A stretch of 64,000 nucleotides of DNA from Salipiger sp. CCB-MM3 (GCF_001687105.1 NZ_CP014595.1:1550001-1614000), one strand, 5' to 3'. Positions 9,094 to 20,280 are shown, counted from the stretch's first letter. Notes: generated by a model from the sequence alone, not told the origin. Numbers and translations: made by a program.

Positions 9094-9651
9094 ATGAACA
9101 GACGCACGTTTCTCCTGCTTTCCTCCGGATTTCTAGCGGCGGCCTGTGCGTCGTCGGTGGCACCGCCGCAACTCGGCCCGGATGGCAAGCCGCTGCCGCG
9201 CGTCTACCGCATCGACGATAAGGACTCCGGCAAGATCGAGTACAACATGCTCGATTCGGTCAACGCGCTGCGTCAGGCGCGCGGTGTGCCCGCGGTGCAG
9301 CTGAACTCCAAGCTCAACGCCGCCGCCGCCACCCATTCGCGCGACATGGCGGTGCAGAACCGCCCGTGGCACTTCGGCTCGGATGGCTCCTCGCCGATCG
9401 ACCGCGTGCAGCGCGTCGGTTACGCCGGACGTCTGCTGGGCGAAAACATCTCCGAGACCTATGAGTCGGAGCTCGAGACCCTCGCGGCATGGATGGAAGA
9501 CGCGCCGACCCGCGACGTCATCCTCGACCCAAGCGCCCGCGAAATGGGCTTTTCGTGGTTCCAAGAGCCGGGCGGCAAAATCTGGTGGACCATGGTGATG
9601 GGCGCACCAGACCTCGCGCCGACGCCGGGCACCCTGACCGCCGGTCTTTGA
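9094..9651 (+). CDS. CAP-domain (SCP/PR-1-like) lipoprotein
   Basis: A 185-residue exported protein. The N-terminus MNRRTFLLLSSGFLAAACAS has a basic start, hydrophobic core and a lipobox-like AAAC, predicting a lipoprotein. The mature part is a CAP domain: DSVNALRQARGVPAVQLNSKLNAAAATHSRDMAVQN, then WHFGSDGSSPIDRVQRVGYAGRLLGENI and a WM(x)n HxxI/L-like helix. Bacterial CAP proteins are secreted with unclear roles. It sits between genes for L,D-transpeptidases, suggesting an envelope context. A hairpin terminator follows 36 bp downstream. Confidence 0.85.
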   Translation: MNRRTFLLLSSGFLAAACASSVAPPQLGPDGKPLPRVYRIDDKDSGKIEYNMLDSVNALRQARGVPAVQLNSKLNAAAATHSRDMAVQNRPWHFGSDGSSPIDRVQRVGYAGRLLGENISETYESELETLAAWMEDAPTRDVILDPSAREMGFSWFQEPGGKIWWTMVMGAPDLAPTPGTLTAGL

Positions 9652-9687
9652 TCGGCAGCCTCTGAGCGCCACGACAGATTGAGTGAC

Positions 9688-9714
9688 AGGCCGTCCCTTG
9701 GGGCGGCCTTTTGC
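9688..9714 (+). terminator. Hairpin terminator after the CAP lipoprotein gene
   Basis: AGGCCGTCCC pairs with GGGCGGCCT through one T-G wobble, followed by TTTT on the plus strand. Confidence 0.75.
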
Positions 9715-9982
9715 TGTTTGGGACTTTCTTGCTCGCTTGCGGTGCTTGCTTCCACAGTCACACAGTCTGAGTCCGAGATCGTAAAGGGATCTAAGTTTCC
9801 TCTCAATCGACCGCGATGCACTTCTAAAATTCGACATAAAAGTGGCGCCAAGCCTCAAGCCTGTGCAGCCTGCCGCCTTTAGCCCCTGAGACAGGCCAAG
9901 ACCCGCCCAGAGCGGTGCCCTTTTCTTGACAGGCAACAACTGCCGCCAAAAATCAAAGCTAATTCTTATTTTAGGTGCCTTC
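9715..9982. other. Non-coding stretch before the acyltransferase gene
   Basis: The gene-free interval from 9652 to 9982 (331 bp) contains only the terminator just described and A/T-richer sequence. A TTGACA hexamer at 9926-9931 may be part of a promoter for the acyltransferase gene, but no convincing -10 element follows at the right spacing. No RNA gene was recognised. Confidence 0.4.
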
Positions 9983-11197
9983 ATGAGCGAAGCAGACATT
10001 AAGCCCGTTCGAAAAAGATATCACGCGCTCGACAGCGGCCGAGCGATCATGCTCCTCTTGGGAATACCTTTTCATATCTCTGAAATGTACCGCATATCAG
10101 GAGGTTGGGTCATAGATTCCGGCGAGCAATCTTTCCTCGCCAGCCTGATCACTGCAGTGGTTCACTCGTTTCGCATGCCCGGATTTTTCATTCTGGCCGG
10201 TTTCTTTGCCGCGATGCTCCTTGATCGCCGAAGCCCAAAAGATTGGATGAAAAATCGACTCACGCGGCTCCTGATCCCGCTCTTAGCCTCGCTTCTTGCT
10301 CTCGGAGGGTGGGAAGTCTACTGGGCCAATCTCGGCACGGGCATGACCTCGGCTGAAGCCTTTGCGGATACGTTAACCACCTTCCCGTTCACGTGGGTCA
10401 ATCACCGCTGGTTCATCGTGGTGTTGCTGGTCTACTGCTGCGCGATCGCACTCTACTACACAGTTCGAGCCTCTCTACCTGACAGGTTCCACTCAAAGAT
10501 GCGCAGGCTATTCTGCCACCCGTTCGCCGTGCTGGTCTTCCTTCCCCTCGTAGCGCCGTTTGCTGGCATTGTGTTGGCCAAGGTCTTGGGAAATGACATC
10601 ACCGGACCCTACTTGAGAAATATCGTCAGCTACGCCCCGCTATTCTTTGCGGGAGCCGTGATTTTCCAAGATCGGAAGCTCTATGACGCGATTTTCCAGC
10701 CCGGAGCTATTCAGCGACTCTTGGCGGTTCTCCTGCTGCTGATCTACTGCCTCACCTACTTCGCGTTCTACAAAGACGGATTGGGAAGTGGTTGGACAAA
10801 AACGGCGGCAACCGTGGTTCATCTTGCTGCCTCAGGGATCGGAGGAGTCCTGATTTCTTCGCTTTTCTTTTTCTATATTTTCAAGTTCTTCGACAAGCCG
10901 AACCCCATTATTCGCTACTTCGTCTCCGGGTCTTTGGTCATGTATCTGGCCCATGAGGCGTTCTTCAGACCGATGGGCGTCATTTTCCAAACCATCTCCT
11001 TCTCGGCAGAACTCGAGATGCTGATCATCAATGTCCTGACCCTCGTCGGCGTGGTTCTCACATTCGAGATTGTACGGCGGTACGCGGTGACCCGGTACCT
11101 GTTCAATGGTGGCTCGATCAGTCCGCCGCTTCCAGATCATATGATCCTGACATCCAATTTCAGAGCCGACATCGCGAAAAAAGCGGCAAAGGCCTAG
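9983..11197 (+). CDS. Acyltransferase 3 family membrane protein (OpgC-like)
   Basis: A 404-residue polytopic inner-membrane protein. The N-terminus RYHALDSGRAIMLLLGIPFHISEMY matches the start of acyltransferase-3 proteins (the conserved His in TM1), followed by FRMPGFFILAGFFAAMLLDRR, the family's F-MP-FF-L-G-F motif, and about ten hydrophobic segments. Members O-acylate carbohydrates; the OpgC subgroup succinylates periplasmic glucans. ATG 9983 (MSEADIKPV) is chosen over an upstream TTG. Base composition is visibly less GC-rich than its neighbours and codon use is less biased, which suggests acquisition by transfer. Confidence 0.85.
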   Translation: MSEADIKPVRKRYHALDSGRAIMLLLGIPFHISEMYRISGGWVIDSGEQSFLASLITAVVHSFRMPGFFILAGFFAAMLLDRRSPKDWMKNRLTRLLIPLLASLLALGGWEVYWANLGTGMTSAEAFADTLTTFPFTWVNHRWFIVVLLVYCCAIALYYTVRASLPDRFHSKMRRLFCHPFAVLVFLPLVAPFAGIVLAKVLGNDITGPYLRNIVSYAPLFFAGAVIFQDRKLYDAIFQPGAIQRLLAVLLLLIYCLTYFAFYKDGLGSGWTKTAATVVHLAASGIGGVLISSLFFFYIFKFFDKPNPIIRYFVSGSLVMYLAHEAFFRPMGVIFQTISFSAELEMLIINVLTLVGVVLTFEIVRRYAVTRYLFNGGSISPPLPDHMILTSNFRADIAKKAAKA

Positions 11198-11249
11198 ACG
11201 GCGCGCCGGCGACCTCCCTCCCTGCGCTAGCCGTGTTCGCTACGAAAAA

Positions 11250-11271
11250 GGGCCGCCCCATTGGGCGGCCC
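11250..11271 (-). terminator. Hairpin terminator for the second L,D-transpeptidase-like gene
   Basis: A 9-bp perfect stem (GGGCCGCCC at 11250-11258 with 11263-11271). Read on the minus strand it is followed by a run of five T, so it ends transcription of the minus-strand gene. Confidence 0.8.
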
Positions 11272-11295
11272 GTCGAATGTCTTCACACGCCCCTG

Positions 11296-11811
11296 TCAGG
11301 GCATGATCAGAATCGGTGTCGGATTGTCGGTGCGGATCATCGAGTAGATGTCTTCCATCTCGCGGTCGGTGACGGCGATGCAGCCCCACGTCCAATCCCA
11401 GATGCCGTTCTGATAGGCGGCCGGGCGTCCGTGAATGAAGATGTCTCCGCCCGGACTCTTGCCGAGATACCGGGCCTCGGCGCGGTCGGCAGCGTTGGGA
11501 TAGTCGATCCCGAGACTGAGGTGGAAGCGTGAATTGGGATTGCGCCGATCAATGAAATAAAGGCCCTCTGGCGTCTTGCCGTCGCCCTCGACCTTCTTGT
11601 CGCCCTCCGGGTTGAACCCGAGGCCGACGTTATAGACCTTCATGATCTGGTCGTGATGCAGAAGATACATCTTCCGCGCGCCCTTATGCACGACGACATG
11701 AGTCACTGCTGGACCACGGTATGTCTTGAACCGCGATTCTGGCTGCCCACCGCCACAGGCAGCAAGCAGCAACACTGCCGCCAGCACCATTAAGTGCCTG
11801 CCAATATACAT
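11296..11811 (-). CDS. L,D-transpeptidase-like lipoprotein (YkuD fold)
   Basis: A 171-residue exported protein. Starting at ATG 11811 gives MYIGRHLMVLAAVLLLAACGGG, a lipoprotein signal with lipobox LAAC; ATG 11790 is an alternative. The YkuD core is visible: VVVHKGARKMYLLH, VGLGFNPEGDK, GDGKTPEGLYFI and the catalytic HGRPAAYQNG followed by WTWGCIAVTDREM with the nucleophilic Cys. This matches the ErfK-like subgroup that acts on peptidoglycan stem peptides. It is 111 bp downstream of the RNA methyltransferase and has its own terminator. Confidence 0.9.
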   Translation of the reverse strand: MYIGRHLMVLAAVLLLAACGGGQPESRFKTYRGPAVTHVVVHKGARKMYLLHHDQIMKVYNVGLGFNPEGDKKVEGDGKTPEGLYFIDRRNPNSRFHLSLGIDYPNAADRAEARYLGKSPGGDIFIHGRPAAYQNGIWDWTWGCIAVTDREMEDIYSMIRTDNPTPILIMP

Positions 11812-11922
11812 CTTGCCTGTCCACTCGTTCTTTTTATGCCGCAATGATAGCTCACGCAGCGGCATCGCGATAGGTGGAGTTAGCAAGAATTGATCGAAGT
11901 TCCCGACAAATAGCCGCCTTAC

Positions 11923-13140
11923 TTAGCGCAGGCTGAACCCGGCGACGAGTTCCACGTGGGTCGACCAGCGGAACTGATCCACCACCCGCAGCCCGTCGAG
12001 CGCATAGCCCGCGCGCAAGAGCGCCGCCGCATCGCGGGCGAAAGTCACCGGATTGCACGAGACGAACGCGATCCGCGGAATCCGCGCCTCGCAAAGCTGC
12101 GCCACCTGCGCTTCGGCCCCGGCGCGCGGCGGGTCGATCACCGCGGCGTCGAATCGCGCCAGCTCCTGCGGCAGCAGCGGATTGCGGAACAGATCGCGCG
12201 CTTCGGTGGTCACATGGCGCAGGCCCTGCGCGTGACGCCAGCCGTGGTCCAGCGCCTGCGTCATCGCCTTGTCGCCCTCGACCGCATGCACCCGCGCGGC
12301 CTCGGCCAGCGGCAGCGCGAAAGTGCCGCATCCGGCGAAGAGATCGACCACATGGCTCGCGCCCTGCACATAGCCGCGCACGTCCTCGAGCAGCGCGGCC
12401 TCGCCCTGCGGCGTGGCCTGCAGGAAGGCACCCGGCGGCGGCGCCACTTCGGCGCGGCCCATCTTCTGGTTCGGCGGGCGGCGGGTCAGCACCACGTCCT
12501 CCCCCCATGCGATACGGGCGCAATCATAGGCGCGGGCAAGCTCCGAGAGCGACTGCTGCATCTGCGCGTCGGCCTCCTTGCCGCCCTTCACCACCACATC
12601 AAGCCCGCCGAGGCTGGTGGTCACCAGCACCGAAAGCTCCCCCTTGCGGCTGGCGCCGAGCACCGCCAGCGCCTCGACCATCGGCAGCGCCGCGGTGAGC
12701 CGCGGGTCAACCACGCGGCAATCGGGCACTTCGACGATGACGTCCGAACGCTTGCGGTGAAAGCCGACCTGCGCGCCCTTCTTGGTGCGGCGGGCCGAAA
12801 ATCCCGCGCGGCGGCGAGTCGCCTCGGGCGATGTGGCGATCTCGCGGAACTCGGTCTCGATCCCATGCGCGGCCAGCGCGTGGCGCACCACGCCTTGCTT
12901 CCAGTCGGCGACGAAATCCGGCCGCGCGTGCTGCAACTGACAGCCGCCGCAGCTTTTCGCGTGGCGGCACGGCGCGCTAACCCGCATCTCCGAGGGCGTG
13001 ACGATACGCGGCGCATCCATAACGCCGCCGGTGATCTCGCCCTCGACGGTCTCGCCGGGCAGAGTGCCGGGCACAAAGGTGGGACCGGCGGCAATGCCGT
13101 CGCCCTGATGCCCGAGCCGTTCGATTGTGACCTGTTCCAT
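11923..13140 (-). CDS. 23S rRNA (uracil-5)-methyltransferase-like protein (RlmD/RumA family)
   Basis: A 405-residue SAM-dependent RNA methyltransferase. The N-terminal TRAM-like stretch (IERLGHQGDGIA...VPGTLPGETV) is followed by a 4Fe-4S cysteine set (CRHAKSCGGCQLQH, later DCRVV). The catalytic domain has DLFAGCGTFALPLAE, VIDPPRAG and the nucleophile region IAFVSCNPVTFARD. It should make m5U in rRNA or tRNA; the precise target cannot be read from sequence. It lies 41 bp downstream of the second ABC transporter and is probably the end of the hslO-to-here run. Confidence 0.9.
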   Translation of the reverse strand: MEQVTIERLGHQGDGIAAGPTFVPGTLPGETVEGEITGGVMDAPRIVTPSEMRVSAPCRHAKSCGGCQLQHARPDFVADWKQGVVRHALAAHGIETEFREIATSPEATRRRAGFSARRTKKGAQVGFHRKRSDVIVEVPDCRVVDPRLTAALPMVEALAVLGASRKGELSVLVTTSLGGLDVVVKGGKEADAQMQQSLSELARAYDCARIAWGEDVVLTRRPPNQKMGRAEVAPPPGAFLQATPQGEAALLEDVRGYVQGASHVVDLFAGCGTFALPLAEAARVHAVEGDKAMTQALDHGWRHAQGLRHVTTEARDLFRNPLLPQELARFDAAVIDPPRAGAEAQVAQLCEARIPRIAFVSCNPVTFARDAAALLRAGYALDGLRVVDQFRWSTHVELVAGFSLR

Positions 13141-13181
13141 AGCGGCGTCATGCCCTCAAACGGGGCCGCCGCGCAAGCACG

Positions 13182-15014
13182 CTATTCCGCCGCTTCCTGC
13201 GGGTCGATCAGCCCGCCGCTCTGCCGGTTCCAGTAGCGCGCATAGAGACCGTCCTGCGCCAGCAGCGCATCATGCGTGCCCTGCTCGGCGATGCGGCCTT
13301 CATCCAGCACCACGATCCGGTCCATGCTGGCAATGGTCGACAGGCGGTGCGCGATGGCGAGCACCGTCTTGCCCTCCATCACCCGCTCCAGCGCGCGCTG
13401 GATCGAGGCTTCGACCTCGGAATCAAGCGCCGAGGTGGCCTCATCCATCACCAAGATCGGCGCGTCCTTGAGGATCGCGCGGGCCAGCGCGATGCGCTGC
13501 CGCTGCCCGCCCGAGAGTTTCACGCCGCGCTCGCCCAGATGCGCATCATAGCCGGTGCGGCCCATGTGGTCGCGCAGGTTCTGGATAAAGCCATGCGCCT
13601 CGGCCTTCTCGGCGGCAGCGATCACCTCCTCCATGGTCGCGCCCGGACGGCCATAGCGGATGTTGTCCAGCGCCGAGCGGTTGAACATGGCGGTCTCTTG
13701 CGTGACCATGCCGATCTGCCGCCGCAGGCTCTCTTGCGTGACATGCGAGATGTTCTGCCCGTCGATGAAGATCCCGCCCTTTTCCGTGTCGTAGAGCCGC
13801 AAAAGCAGCGCCACGAGGGTCGATTTCCCGGCCCCCGAGGCCCCGACGATGCCGATCTTCTCGCCCGGCGCGATGTTCAGCTCGATATGTTCGACGCCGC
13901 CCTCCTCGCGGCCATAGGCAAAGCCCGCGTCGCGGAACTCGATCCGCCCCTGCGGTACCGCCAGCGGCTGCGCATCCGGTGCGTCGAGCAGCGTGTGATC
14001 GGGGGTGATGGTGCGGATGCCGTCCTCGATCTCGCCGATATTGGCGTAGATGCCCATCAGCGTGAAACTGACCCAGCCGGTCATCTGGCTGAGCCGGATC
14101 GCCACGGCACCGGTGGCCGCGATGTCGCCTGCGGTGACGAAGCCACGCGCCCAGAACAGCAGCGCGCCGCCGATCAGCACCACCGGCAGCGTGCCCGCCA
14201 GCGCCATTAGCCAGAAACGAAAGGCCGAGGCGACGGTGCCGAAGGAGATGAAGCGCTCGCGATAGGTCGACATGGCATCAAGCGCGGCCTGATCCTCGAA
14301 ATCGTCATGGGCGAAGAGTTTGACCGTCTTGATGTTGGTCACCGTGTCGACAAGCTGCCCGGTGACCATCGCCCGCGCCGCCGCCCGCGCCTTCGACCGG
14401 ACCCGGATGCGCGGCATGAAGAAGCGCAGCAAGAACCCATAGGCGATCACCCAGACCACCAGACCAATAGCGATGCGCCAGTCGATCGAGCCCACCAGCC
14501 AGATCGAGCCGATCACCGAGGCCAGCGCAAAGAGCACCGCCTGCACCACCTCGGAGATCACATCGTTCAGCGCCCGCGCGGTCTGCATCTCTTTTTGCGA
14601 GATGCGCCCGGCGAAATCATTGTCGAAGAAGGTGACCGAATGGCCCAGCGTGTAGCGGTGCACGCGGCTGAGGATCAGGTTGAACACATTGGGCTGCATC
14701 AGCACCGACTGCACATAGGCCGACAGTCCCGCAATGCCGGGCCGCACCGCGATGAAGAACACCGCGCAGAACAGCAGGAACGGCCAGTGCTCGGCAAACA
14801 CCGTCTGCGCCGAGCCGCCAAGCGCGCGGTCGATCACATCCCCCAAAAGCTTGGCGGTGATCACCTCGAAGGCCCCGCCAAGCGCCGAGAGCAGCGCCGC
14901 CGGGATCAGCACCGGCCATGCGCCCTTCAGCGCCCACATGACAAAACGTCCCAGCGTCTGCGGCGGCGGCGTATGGGCGCGGGAAAACGGGTCTATGATG
15001 TCGGAAAGGCTCAT
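13182..15014 (-). CDS. ABC exporter, fused permease/ATPase (second of a pair)
   Basis: A 610-residue half-transporter with an N-terminal six-helix membrane domain (about residues 25-320) and a C-terminal ATPase. Visible motifs are Walker A GASGAGKST, signature LSGGQRQRIALARAIL, Walker B ILVMDEATSALD and switch His in AIAHRLSTI. ATG 15014 (MSLSDIIDPF) with GGAGAGG upstream is preferred over upstream starts. It follows its paralogue by 34 bp. The two likely form a heterodimeric lipid or drug exporter of the MsbA/LmrA type; both nucleotide-binding sites look intact. Confidence 0.92.
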   Translation of the reverse strand: MSLSDIIDPFSRAHTPPPQTLGRFVMWALKGAWPVLIPAALLSALGGAFEVITAKLLGDVIDRALGGSAQTVFAEHWPFLLFCAVFFIAVRPGIAGLSAYVQSVLMQPNVFNLILSRVHRYTLGHSVTFFDNDFAGRISQKEMQTARALNDVISEVVQAVLFALASVIGSIWLVGSIDWRIAIGLVVWVIAYGFLLRFFMPRIRVRSKARAAARAMVTGQLVDTVTNIKTVKLFAHDDFEDQAALDAMSTYRERFISFGTVASAFRFWLMALAGTLPVVLIGGALLFWARGFVTAGDIAATGAVAIRLSQMTGWVSFTLMGIYANIGEIEDGIRTITPDHTLLDAPDAQPLAVPQGRIEFRDAGFAYGREEGGVEHIELNIAPGEKIGIVGASGAGKSTLVALLLRLYDTEKGGIFIDGQNISHVTQESLRRQIGMVTQETAMFNRSALDNIRYGRPGATMEEVIAAAEKAEAHGFIQNLRDHMGRTGYDAHLGERGVKLSGGQRQRIALARAILKDAPILVMDEATSALDSEVEASIQRALERVMEGKTVLAIAHRLSTIASMDRIVVLDEGRIAEQGTHDALLAQDGLYARYWNRQSGGLIDPQEAAE

Positions 15015-15048
15015 GCGGGCCCTCTCCTTTGCTTGGGTCTTTGGTGGA

Positions 15049-16893
<1,845 letters not shown>

Positions 16894-16934
16894 GGGTCAG
16901 GTCCTGTACTTTGACCAAAGGTCTAGGTCAGGCC

Positions 16935-17516
16935 TTACAGGAACACCATGACGGAAAAACTTGCCAGTGCGAGCGCCATCGCCCTTGTGAACCAGCGCCA
17001 AGCCGCCGGGGTGGCCAGAAGATAGGTCAGCAGCGCGCCCGCCGAGGTCCAGAAGAGACAGCAAAAGAGGTTCAGACCCGAAAACGCCGAGCCCAGCCGC
17101 AACGCCTCGCCCACCGGTCCCAGCGCCGATGGGTAGGCCGAGGCCGCCGCCAGCGCCACCGCCCAGACCTTGGGGTTCACCCACTGAAAGAGCGCGCCTT
17201 CGATCAGCGTCATCGGCCGCGCCGCCTCGGCCTTCTTGCGGCGCTCGGCGGTCCAGAGGCCCCACGCCATGTAGAGCATCCATGCGCTGGCCGCGATGCG
17301 CAGGGCGAACTCCAGCCGCGGCATCTGTTGCAGCAGCGCGGCGATGCCGAGCCCGGTGAGACCGGCGGTGATGCCGACCCCCAGAACCACGCCAAAGAGA
17401 TGCGGCAAGGTGCGTTTCACGCCAAAGCGCGCGCCCGAAGCGGTCAGCAGGATGACATTCGGCCCGGGCGAGAACAGCCCGAAGAAGACAAAGGCATAAA
17501 GCGGGTCGAGGGTCAT
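16935..17516 (-). CDS. LysE/RhtB family amino acid exporter
   Basis: A 193-residue inner-membrane exporter with about six hydrophobic segments. The N-terminal family motif FSPGPNVILLTASGARFG (PGP followed by a small/polar loop) is clear, as is the second half FQWVNPKVWAVALAAASAY. Members export amino acids such as lysine, homoserine or threonine; the substrate is not predictable here. It lies 9 bp downstream of cca and is probably co-transcribed. Confidence 0.88.
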   Translation of the reverse strand: MTLDPLYAFVFFGLFSPGPNVILLTASGARFGVKRTLPHLFGVVLGVGITAGLTGLGIAALLQQMPRLEFALRIAASAWMLYMAWGLWTAERRKKAEAARPMTLIEGALFQWVNPKVWAVALAAASAYPSALGPVGEALRLGSAFSGLNLFCCLFWTSAGALLTYLLATPAAWRWFTRAMALALASFSVMVFL

Positions 17517-17525
17517 GCAGTGCGC

Positions 17526-18689
17526 TTACTCGTCAGACAGAAGTTCCGCCTTGGTAAGCGTGAAACCCGACGCGATCCAGCGTTTCTCGGCGGCACGCAG
17601 CGCCTCACCCAGTTCCGGGCCCTTGAGCGCGGGCATCAGATCGCGTGCGGTGAGCGGAAATGTCGCCGCCGCGCCGACGCCCAGCGCGCTGAGATCCGGC
17701 TCTGACACGGGCATCTCGAAACTTGCCGCGCGCAACAGCAGCACATCCTGCCCGGTCTCTGCCCCATGTCTGTAGGCAAGCTCTGCCGGGCCCTGCATCT
17801 CGCCGATCAGGCTTTGTAGAGTGTGAAGCTGCTTTTGCTGCGCTTTGGACAGGCGCAGATCAGGCTCTGCGGCACCAAGACAGGCCAGCCGCCGCAGCGC
17901 GTCAGGCGCGACGAGCAGCCTTTGTTCCTCGGCCACCAGCGGGCCGAGAGCCTTCGCGCTCGCGCCCGGCAGGACATGGGCCAGAACGCCCACCTGCGCC
18001 ATCACCGACACTGCCGCCACCGGATCGGGCGCGGACAGAAGGCGCAGCATTTCCTGACCAACGCGCTCGCGCGAGAGCGTATCGAGACCATCGAGATTGC
18101 CCGCGATCCCGGCCAGCGCCTCGGGGTCGAACCCCTGTTCAGGATCGCCATACCAAGCGGAAAAGCGGAAGTAGCGCAGCGTGCGCAGATAGTCTTCGCG
18201 GATGCGGTCCGAGGCCTCGCCGATAAACCTCACACGCCGGGCGCGCAGGTCGGAAAGCCCTTGCAGAGGGTCGATCAGCCGCCCCCGCGCATCGGCGTAG
18301 AGCGCATTCATGGTGAAGTCGCGCCGCGCCGCGTCTTCCGCGATATCGTCCGAAAACCGCACCACGGCGCGGCGGCCGTCGGTTTCCGTATCGGCGCGGA
18401 AGGTGGTGATCTCATGGCCGATGCCATCTGCCACGACGGTGACCGTGCCATGCTCGATGCCCGTGGGCACCGGCTTCAGCCCTGCACCCTCGGCCAACTC
18501 CACCACGCGTTCGGGCCGCGCGTCGCTGGCGATGTCCACATCGCTCACAGGCACGCCCATCAGCGCGTTGCGCACGCAGCCGCCCACCACATAGGCCTGA
18601 TGGCCGCCCGCCTCGAGCATCCGCAGCACCGCCTGCGTCGAGGCGCAGGTCAGCCATTCGCCGGACACTGTGGTGTCGGCGGGCGTCAT
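17526..18689 (-). CDS. cca: CCA tRNA nucleotidyltransferase
   Basis: A 387-residue class II nucleotidyltransferase that builds or repairs the 3' CCA end of tRNAs. The head domain shows YVVGGCVRNALMGVPVSDVDIASD, the G-G-RN and DxD catalytic motifs. They are followed by FRADTETDGRRAVVRF, RRDFTMNALYAD and REDYLRTLRYFRF with the template residues in the neck. The ATG at 18689 overlaps the stop of the upstream Nudix gene by 4 nt (ATGA), which fixes the start and implies translational coupling. Confidence 0.94.
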   Translation of the reverse strand: MTPADTTVSGEWLTCASTQAVLRMLEAGGHQAYVVGGCVRNALMGVPVSDVDIASDARPERVVELAEGAGLKPVPTGIEHGTVTVVADGIGHEITTFRADTETDGRRAVVRFSDDIAEDAARRDFTMNALYADARGRLIDPLQGLSDLRARRVRFIGEASDRIREDYLRTLRYFRFSAWYGDPEQGFDPEALAGIAGNLDGLDTLSRERVGQEMLRLLSAPDPVAAVSVMAQVGVLAHVLPGASAKALGPLVAEEQRLLVAPDALRRLACLGAAEPDLRLSKAQQKQLHTLQSLIGEMQGPAELAYRHGAETGQDVLLLRAASFEMPVSEPDLSALGVGAAATFPLTARDLMPALKGPELGEALRAAEKRWIASGFTLTKAELLSDE

Positions 18690-19288
18690 GCCATGCGCTC
18701 CGCCAGCCCGCGCAGCATCCGCGCCGTGGCGCCCCAGATGTAATAGGGACCGTAAGGCACCGTCCAATAATGCCGGGTGGTGCCGCGCCAGCGCCGCCCC
18801 TGAATGGCGTAATTGTCCAGCTTGGCGATATGCTCGAACGGCACGCGGAACACTTCGGCAACCTCGCCGGGCTCCGGCACAGGGTCGAAATCGCGCATGA
18901 TGAGACCCAAAACAGGCGTCACCTCAAAGCCGGTCACGGTTTCATGCGCGGGCAGGCTACCCAGCACATCCACCCGCCCTTCGGCCAGCCCGACCTCCTC
19001 GCGCGCCTCGCGCAGGGCGGCGGCCACGGCGTCTTCGTCACCGGGATCGACCTTGCCACCAGGAAAGGCAATCTGGCCGGGGTGGTGCTTGAGCCGCGAG
19101 CTGCGCTTGGTCAGCACCAGTTCCAGCCCCTGCTCGCAGGCGACAAATCCCGCGAGGACACCGGCGGGACGCAGCTTGCGCCCCTCCGGCAAAACCGTGC
19201 CCGGGTTCAGATCGAAATCGGAGGACACGCCGGAGGTTTCCTCCAGCGCCCGTTTCAGCAGATCGATCTGATCCCGGACGCGGCTCAC
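18686..19288 (-). CDS. CoA pyrophosphatase (Nudix hydrolase)
   Basis: A 200-residue Nudix enzyme. The Nudix box GGKVDPGDEDAVAAALREAR followed by EEVGL is complete (GX5EX7REUXEEXGU). The preceding LTKRSSRLKHHPGQIAFP is the UPF0035 signature that marks the CoA diphosphatase subgroup (NudL/YeaB), which hydrolyses CoA to 3',5'-ADP and phosphopantetheine. It is translationally coupled on both sides by 4-nt ATGA overlaps, with hslO upstream and cca downstream. Confidence 0.9.
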   Translation of the reverse strand: MSRVRDQIDLLKRALEETSGVSSDFDLNPGTVLPEGRKLRPAGVLAGFVACEQGLELVLTKRSSRLKHHPGQIAFPGGKVDPGDEDAVAAALREAREEVGLAEGRVDVLGSLPAHETVTGFEVTPVLGLIMRDFDPVPEPGEVAEVFRVPFEHIAKLDNYAIQGRRWRGTTRHYWTVPYGPYYIWGATARMLRGLAERMA

Positions 19289-20280
19289 TTCTTGGCCTCG
19301 AAGCCGACCGTTTCCGGGTCAAGCTCGTAATGCGCGCCGCAGAACTGGCAATCGGCGGTGACGATCCCGTCGTCGGTGGTCATCTTCTCGATGTCCCGCG
19401 CCGAGTAGATCGACAGCGACTGGCGCACGCGATCTTCCGAGCAGGTGCAGCCGAAGCGCACGGTCTGTGCGTCGAACACCCGCGGGCCTTCCTCGTGATA
19501 GAGACGCACCAGCAGGTCGGTCGGCGGCAGGTCGGGGCCGATCAGTTCCAGCTCGTCCACCGTGTCGAGGTGGAAGTTCACGCGGCGCCAGTTTTCACCG
19601 TCGTCATCGTCACCAAGCAGGTCCTCGGGGCGCAGCACGCCTTTGTCACCGCTGCCACCCTCACCATCGACGAGCGGCTTGGCGAAGGGCGAGGCCTTGG
19701 GCATGTGCTGCAGCATCACGCCGCCAGCACGCCAGTTCGACGTGCCATCGGCCTGCGGCACATTGCCGAAGTTCAGCTCAAAGCGGGTCGGGATCTGCTC
19801 GGACTGGGCGAAATAGCTCTCGGCACAGCGCGCCAGAGCACCGCCCGCCAGCGGGGTGATGCCCTGATACGGCGTGGTGCCCTTGCCCTGATCGATGAGC
19901 ACGGCGAAATAGCCGTCCTCGAGCTGCTCGAAGGCGGGGGCACTGGTGACCTGCTCGCGGTCGAAGCTGGCGTAGGCGCGCAGCCGGGCCGGTTCGCCCT
20001 CTTTCTCGGGAGCGTAGTAATCCGTGGCGATCATCCGCACCGCGCCGCGGGTCTGCACCTGCAGCGACAGCTTCCAGCGCAGCTTCATCGTCTGGCCGAT
20101 CAGCGCGGTCAGCAGAGTCATCTCGGCGATGAGCCCTTCGACGGCCTCGGGATAGTCATGTTGGCTCAGGATTCCGCTCAGCACCCCGTCAAGCCGCGCC
20201 ACGCGGCCCCGGATGTCGGCGTGATCCAATTGGAATGGCAGGACGGTATCGTCCCAGGCAAGTTTGCTGCCGATGGTCAT
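19285..20280 (-). CDS. hslO: Redox-regulated chaperone Hsp33
   Basis: A 331-residue cytosolic holdase chaperone. The N-terminal core has the conserved LTALIGQTMKLRWKLSLQVQTRG and DYYAP segments. The C-terminal redox switch is intact: FGCTCSEDRV supplies the CxC pair and CQFCGAHYEL the CxxC pair that bind zinc when reduced. An acidic linker (LLGDDDDGENW) lies in the middle. It is the first gene of a long minus-strand run and is divergent from a Nudix gene; 76 bp separates the starts. Confidence 0.94.
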   Translation of the reverse strand: MTIGSKLAWDDTVLPFQLDHADIRGRVARLDGVLSGILSQHDYPEAVEGLIAEMTLLTALIGQTMKLRWKLSLQVQTRGAVRMIATDYYAPEKEGEPARLRAYASFDREQVTSAPAFEQLEDGYFAVLIDQGKGTTPYQGITPLAGGALARCAESYFAQSEQIPTRFELNFGNVPQADGTSNWRAGGVMLQHMPKASPFAKPLVDGEGGSGDKGVLRPEDLLGDDDDGENWRRVNFHLDTVDELELIGPDLPPTDLLVRLYHEEGPRVFDAQTVRFGCTCSEDRVRQSLSIYSARDIEKMTTDDGIVTADCQFCGAHYELDPETVGFEAKK

